From an uncultured Curtobacterium sp. (GTDB lineage: Bacteria > Actinomycetota > Actinomycetes > Actinomycetales > Microbacteriaceae), in contig CAJYIG010000184.1 of assembly GCA_913774725.1 (NCBI GenBank), positions 1 through 9,627 of the forward strand: 9,627 nucleotides of DNA, written 5' to 3'. Both the position numbers and the translations under genes were made by a program. The notes beneath the pieces were generated by a model. That model searched no databases. It had not been told where the DNA came from and was given only the letters and a program-made list of their open reading frames with translations. Of this stretch, positions 6,202 through 9,627 are shown in pieces. The first letter of the stretch is position 1; every line of letters starts with the position of its first letter.

Positions 6202-7301
6202 TCACCAGCGAGTGGCTCTACTGGCTCATCGGCGCGTTCTTCGTCGTCGTCGCCGTGCTCATCGCCGCCGACGCCGGTCACGCCAAGCGCCTCGGGAACG
6301 CGGCGTTCTGGGGCATCCTCGGCGTCTCCTTCCCGGTCGGCACCTTCGTCGTCTCGGGTGCGGTGCCGGCGTGGGTGCTCGGCGTCGCCGTGCTCGTGAT
6401 GGTGGCCCTGGCCGGTGCCGGACTGACCGGCACCACGAGCCGCACCCGCGTCGCGGCCGTCCCCGGGGCCGGGACCGGCGCCCCGACCGGCCCGGCGGAC
6501 CCGACCGGCACGGTCGAACGGGTCCCTGCGCAGGAGGGCGTCGCGGCGGCGCAGGGACGGAGCGCCACGAGCGTCCTCGCCACGACGGGTCCCGAGGAAC
6601 GGGCCGCGTCCGCCCGCCGCTTCGGCAACCGGCTCTTCGTGCCGGCGCTCGTCGTCCCGGTGGTGGCGGTCCTCGTCGCCACGCTCGGACCGCTCGTGCG
6701 GATCGGTGACCGGCCGCTCCTGGCCGAGGGCAGCGCGACGCTGACGGGGCTCGGCCTCGGCTCGGTGCTCGCCGTCGTGGTCGCCGTCCTCGTCCTCCGT
6801 CCGCCGAGCGTCGCCACCCCCGTGCGCGAGGGCGGGCGGCTCCTGCAGGCGATCGGCTGGGCCGCGCTCCTGCCGCAGATGCTCTCGACGCTCGGCATCG
6901 TCTTCACCCAGGCCGGTGTCGGTGCCGCGGTGGGCACCATCACGAAGGCCGTGCTGCCGGACGGGTCCCTGCTCGCCGCAGTCGTGCTGTACTGCGTGGG
7001 CACGGCGGTCTTCACGGTGATCATGGGCAACGCCTTCGCGGCCTTCCCGATCATGACGGCCGCCATCGGGTGGCCCGTCCTCGTCCAGCAGTTCGACGGC
7101 AACCCCGCGGCGATCTTCGCCATCGGCATGCTCGCGGGCTTCTGCGGCACGCTCGTCACCCCGATGGCGGCCAACTTCAACCTCGTACCGGCGGCGCTCC
7201 TCGAGATGCGGGACAAGTACGGGCCGATCAAGGCACAGCTGCCGACCGCCGTCGTCCTGCTCGCCGTCAACACCGGGATCATGTACCTTGTCGCATTCTG
7301 A
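6198..7301 (+). CDS. DUF979 family membrane protein, probable transporter subunit
   Basis: A 367-residue polytopic membrane protein from GTG 6198, with AGGGGG at 6185-6190 seven bases upstream and a GTGA overlap with the DUF969 stop. Three helices (about 5-74) precede a long polar linker (about 79-142) rich in Gly, Pro, Thr and Ala, then about six or seven more helices. Conserved blocks are LLPQMLSTLGIVFTQAGVG (224-242), MGNAFAAFPIMTAAIGWP (276-293) and GFCGTLVTPMAANFNLVPA (314-332), diagnostic for DUF979. The linker seems longer than family members normally carry. The polar residues inside the last two blocks look like a substrate or ion path. With DUF969 it probably makes a two-component importer; 5-oxoproline is the contextual guess. 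The 3' end overlaps the start of DUF2891. Confidence 0.88.
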   Translation: MITSEWLYWLIGAFFVVVAVLIAADAGHAKRLGNAAFWGILGVSFPVGTFVVSGAVPAWVLGVAVLVMVALAGAGLTGTTSRTRVAAVPGAGTGAPTGPADPTGTVERVPAQEGVAAAQGRSATSVLATTGPEERAASARRFGNRLFVPALVVPVVAVLVATLGPLVRIGDRPLLAEGSATLTGLGLGSVLAVVVAVLVLRPPSVATPVREGGRLLQAIGWAALLPQMLSTLGIVFTQAGVGAAVGTITKAVLPDGSLLAAVVLYCVGTAVFTVIMGNAFAAFPIMTAAIGWPVLVQQFDGNPAAIFAIGMLAGFCGTLVTPMAANFNLVPAALLEMRDKYGPIKAQLPTAVVLLAVNTGIMYLVAF

Positions 7302-8355
7302 GAACCACCGCCCCGACGCGGACCGCCCCGACCTCCTCCGTGCCGCCTGGGCCGAGCGGTTCGCCCGGGTCGCCCTCGACAACACCACCCGCGAGTACCC
7401 GTACGCCGCGCACCACGCGACGACGGGGCCGGACGATCGAGCGCTGCCCGTCGAGCTCCACCCCGCGTTCGCGACGTCGTACGACTGGCACTCGTCCGTG
7501 CACATGCACTGGCTCGCCGCGCGGTTGCTCGCCCACGGCCTGCCGACGGAGCAACAGACGGCGTTGACCGCGGTCCTGCAGGACCACCTGCGCGCCGACC
7601 ACCTGGCGACGGAGGCCGCCTACCTGCGCGCCGCACCCCACTTCGAACGGCCGTACGGCTGGGCGTGGTTGCTGCGCCTCGCCGCAGAGGTGTCCGCGTC
7701 CGAGGTGCCCGAGCTCCGGGCGCTCACTCCGGGCTTCGCACCCGTGGTCGATGCGATCGCCGACCTGGTCACGGACTGGACCGCCGCGGCCGCCCATCCG
7801 GTGCGCCACGGCGTGCACAGCAACTCGGCGTTCGGCCTGCTGCTCGTGCACGACGCTGCGCGCATCCTCGGGCGGGACGGACTCGTCGCCACGGTCGAGC
7901 GGACAGCACGCGAGTGGTTCGGGGGCGACGCGGGGTGGCCGTTCGGGTGGGAGCGGAGCGGGCACGACTTCCTGTCCGCCGGGCTCGCCGAGGCCGACCT
8001 CATGGCGGTCGTGCTCCCGCCCGCGGAGTACCGCGACTGGGCGGCCGGGTTCCTGTCCGACGTCGGGCCCGACGCCGAGGTCCTCCGCCCGACCGTGGTC
8101 CGCGACCCCTCGGACGCGCAGCAGGTGCACCTGTACGGCCTGGACCTGTCGCGGGCCGGCAGTGCGACGCGCATCGTCGCCGCGCTGCGGATCGACGGTG
8201 GTGACGTGCCGGTCGCCGGGCTGCTCGACGCGGCGGTCGACGAGCTGTTGGCCTCCGGCCTCGAGGCGGCGGTCGGCGAGGAGTACTACTCGACGCACTG
8301 GCTCGCCAGCTTCGCGTGGGACGCCATGGAGGCGCGGGAGGGCACCGCGCGCTGA
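7288..8355 (+). CDS. DUF2891 family protein, predicted soluble, function unknown
   Basis: A 355-residue soluble protein from TTG 7288, overlapping the DUF979 gene by 14 bases. No other ATG/GTG/TTG in frame lies before the conserved start (RFARVALDNTTREYPYAAHH, 24-43). Conserved blocks are YDWHSSVHMHW (65-75), PYGWAWLLRLAAE (122-134), RHGVHSNSAFGLLL (173-186), SGHDFLSAGLAEADLM (224-239) and THWLASFAW (336-344). The spaced aromatic-plus-His/Glu/Asp motifs in helical repeats suggest an alpha/alpha-toroid fold like that of some glycosidases and epimerases, with a polar pocket, so an enzyme is plausible. No signal peptide. It sits third in the transporter operon and faces pxpB-pxpC, which suggests action on the imported compound, perhaps freeing or converting a pyroglutamyl derivative. 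That role is speculation; the family call is good. Confidence 0.85.
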   Translation: MSHSENHRPDADRPDLLRAAWAERFARVALDNTTREYPYAAHHATTGPDDRALPVELHPAFATSYDWHSSVHMHWLAARLLAHGLPTEQQTALTAVLQDHLRADHLATEAAYLRAAPHFERPYGWAWLLRLAAEVSASEVPELRALTPGFAPVVDAIADLVTDWTAAAAHPVRHGVHSNSAFGLLLVHDAARILGRDGLVATVERTAREWFGGDAGWPFGWERSGHDFLSAGLAEADLMAVVLPPAEYRDWAAGFLSDVGPDAEVLRPTVVRDPSDAQQVHLYGLDLSRAGSATRIVAALRIDGGDVPVAGLLDAAVDELLASGLEAAVGEEYYSTHWLASFAWDAMEAREGTAR

Positions 8356-8364
8356 CCCACCGGT

Positions 8365-8392
8365 GCTGACCCGTCGGCACGGCGCCGTCAGC
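8365..8392. terminator. Candidate bidirectional terminator between convergent genes
   Basis: GCTGAC (8365-8370) pairs with GTCAGC (8387-8392), and inside it CCGT (8371-8374) pairs with ACGG (8379-8382) around loop CGGC, leaving a CGCC bulge. The hairpin fills the 32-base gap between the DUF2891 stop and the pxpC stop and overlaps the last two codons of pxpC. There is no T-run on either side. Confidence 0.45.
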
Positions 8393-9272
8393 CGACCAGC
8401 CGGAAGCGCAGCGGGTCGCCGGGACGGAGCTGCGCGGCGCGGTCGACCGAGGCCGCCGTCAGGACCCCGACGACCGGGTACCCGCCGGTGACCGGGTGGT
8501 CGGCGAGGAACAGCACCGGATGGCCCTCTGGCGGTACCTGCAGCGACCCGGTCTCGACGCCCTCGCTCGGCAGCTCGCCGTCCCGCTGACGGACGAGCGG
8601 GTCGGGCGCGGTGGTGCGGACCCCGACCCGGTCGCTGTCCGGGCGGGTCGTCCACGTCTGACCGGTCAGGGTGCGGCGCCAGTCCGGACGGAACCAGTCG
8701 TCGCGCGGACCGGCGACCACGTCGAGCACGACCGGTCCGCCGGACGGGGGTGCGAGCGGCGGTGCGACGGCGTCGACCAGGGGCCACCCGTCCGCGTCCA
8801 CGCCCACCGGCAGGACGTCGCCCGCCCGGACCGGCGACGGACCGAGACCCGCGAGCGAGTCCCACGAGCGGCTGCCCAGGACGGGCTCGACGGCGAGCCC
8901 CCCGCGCACGGCGAGGTACGTCCGCAGACCCGTCACGGACAGACCGACCCGCAGCACGTCCCCGGGGCCGAGCATCAGGACCGCACCGATCGCTGCGCCG
9001 TGGACCCGGCCGTCCGCCCGCTCGACGGCGGCCGGACCGGGTGCGCCGGTCAGGGCGGCGACCACGTGCCCGTCCGCGCGGAGTGTGACGGAGCCGAGCA
9101 GGGCCTCCAGGACGGCCGCCGTCGGACGGTTGCCGACCATGCGGTTGGCGAGGGCCGCAGAACCGCGGTCGGCTGCGCCCGCCGCGCCGAGGCCGGCCTC
9201 GCTGAAGCCGGGGCGACCGAGGTCCTGCGTGCTCGCCGCGTACCTGACGTCGAGCACGGTGAGCGCGGTCAC
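8388..9272 (-). CDS. pxpC: 5-oxoprolinase subunit C (KipA/allophanate hydrolase subunit 2-like)
   Basis: A 294-residue protein, close to the family's usual length of about 300. With PxpA and PxpB it forms the bacterial ATP-dependent 5-oxoprolinase that opens 5-oxoproline to L-glutamate. Motifs: STQDLGRPGF (14-23), ALANRMVGN (40-48), AVLEALLGSVTL (53-64), LRTYLAVRGGLAVEPVLGSRS (116-136), DRVGVR (214-219), and LPSEGVETGSLQVPPEGHP (234-252) followed by LADHPVTGGYP (256-266). The common SGAMD segment reads AGAAD here (31-35), a mild deviation. GTG 9272 overlaps the pxpB stop as GTGA and no Shine-Dalgarno is seen, so translation should be coupled to pxpB. An upstream in-frame extension to 9545 lies inside pxpB and lacks conserved motifs. 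Related carboxyltransferase-type subunits exist in urea amidolyase, but the stand-alone pair favours PxpC. Confidence 0.9.
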   Translation of the reverse strand: MTALTVLDVRYAASTQDLGRPGFSEAGLGAAGAADRGSAALANRMVGNRPTAAVLEALLGSVTLRADGHVVAALTGAPGPAAVERADGRVHGAAIGAVLMLGPGDVLRVGLSVTGLRTYLAVRGGLAVEPVLGSRSWDSLAGLGPSPVRAGDVLPVGVDADGWPLVDAVAPPLAPPSGGPVVLDVVAGPRDDWFRPDWRRTLTGQTWTTRPDSDRVGVRTTAPDPLVRQRDGELPSEGVETGSLQVPPEGHPVLFLADHPVTGGYPVVGVLTAASVDRAAQLRPGDPLRFRLVG

Positions 9273-9627
9273 GACGTCACCGCGACGTAGCGCAGACGCG
9301 TGCCGGGCGGGGCGAGCGCCGGTGGGTCGCGGTCGAGCGACCACATCGCGACGTCGGACCGCCCCACCAGTTGCCAGCCGCCGGGGGAACTGCGCGGGTA
9401 GACGGCGCTGAACTCGCCCGCCAGGGCGACCGAGCCGGCCGGCACCGAGGTCCGCGCGGTGCTCCGCCTCGGCACCCCGAGCGACGGTTCGGTCCCCGTG
9501 CAGTAGCTGAACCCGGGCGCGAACCCGCAGAAGGCGCTCGTCCACACCTGCCCGGTGTGCCAGTCGACGAGGGCGTCGCGGGACGTCCCGAGCGAGGCGG
9601 CGAGTTCGTCGAGGTCCTCGCCGTCGT
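9269..9627 (-). CDS. pxpB: 5-oxoprolinase subunit B (KipI/allophanate hydrolase subunit 1-like), 5' end outside window
   Basis: The C-terminal 118 residues of a PxpB protein whose start lies beyond the right edge. The visible part begins DGEDLDELAASLGTSRDALV, followed by the hallmark FCGFAPGFSYC, GVPRRSTARTSVPAGSVALA and VYPRSSPGGWQLVGRSD, and ends with PPGTRLRYVAV. These match the KipI/AHS1 domain, in which GF-x-PGF-x-Y, the PR repeats and SPGGW are near-invariant. Complete family members have about 200-240 residues, so roughly half is seen. PxpB works with PxpC and PxpA in cytoplasmic ATP-dependent hydrolysis of 5-oxoproline. Its stop overlaps the pxpC start as GTGA, so the two genes are one transcript. 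pxpA is expected outside the window, most likely to the right. Confidence 0.9.
   Translation of the reverse strand, partial: DGEDLDELAASLGTSRDALVDWHTGQVWTSAFCGFAPGFSYCTGTEPSLGVPRRSTARTSVPAGSVALAGEFSAVYPRSSPGGWQLVGRSDVAMWSLDRDPPALAPPGTRLRYVAVTS

Noticed and set aside
6042..7505. Minus-strand open frame of 487 codons opposite DUF969/DUF979
   Set aside because: It is a by-product of GC bias: Asp/Arg/His/Gly-rich, no motifs, and the plus strand carries recognisable conserved proteins.
7279..8865. Minus-strand open frame of 528 codons opposite DUF2891
   Set aside because: No recognisable domain, it overlaps both DUF2891 and pxpC, and it has the charged composition of antisense high-GC frames.
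1..9627. CRISPR arrays, tRNA/rRNA genes, insertion sequences, toxin-antitoxin or phage genes
   Set aside because: I looked for spaced identical repeats, transposase motifs and RNA-gene signatures and saw none. The repeats present are short and local.

Overview
The window is very GC-rich, with strong GC bias at third codon positions and many GTG/TTG starts. Together with the protein types this points to a high-GC actinobacterium. A Microbacteriaceae member such as Curtobacterium is my best guess, but that is an inference from sequence style rather than a marker gene. I see no rRNA, tRNA, CRISPR array, transposase or integrase. All the DNA is used by nine genes plus short intergenic gaps, none longer than about 185 bases.

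Left part (1-2116): a large GT-C/ArnT-like family 39 membrane glycosyltransferase is read on the minus strand and runs off the left edge. Diverging from it across about 107 bases is a small two-helix membrane protein that appears to have a leaderless promoter.

Middle (2117-4691): a GH10 xylanase with all catalytic motifs but no signal peptide has its own promoter and Shine-Dalgarno, carries a 4 x 15-bp tandem repeat at its N-terminus, and is followed by a very strong hairpin terminator. Next is an amidohydrolase-2 family protein with the metal ligands of the decarboxylase-type branch. It stops 4 bases from the end of the convergent next gene.

Right part (4696-9627): this looks like a 5-oxoproline (pyroglutamate) utilisation locus. 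A GntR/FCD regulator is divergent from a DUF969-DUF979-DUF2891 operon of two membrane proteins and one soluble protein with overlapping ends. Facing that operon is a minus-strand pxpB-pxpC pair (5-oxoprolinase subunits B and C), with pxpB cut by the right edge. pxpA is not in the window. The gap between regulator and operon contains a perfect 13-bp palindrome whose core fits the FadR-subfamily operator pattern TNGTNNNACNA and overlaps the DUF969 start codon. The working model is that DUF969/DUF979 import 5-oxoproline or a related compound, PxpABC hydrolyses it to glutamate, the GntR protein represses in response to a ligand, and DUF2891 has an unassigned role. The PxpB/PxpC assignments are firm; the transport and DUF2891 roles are inference.
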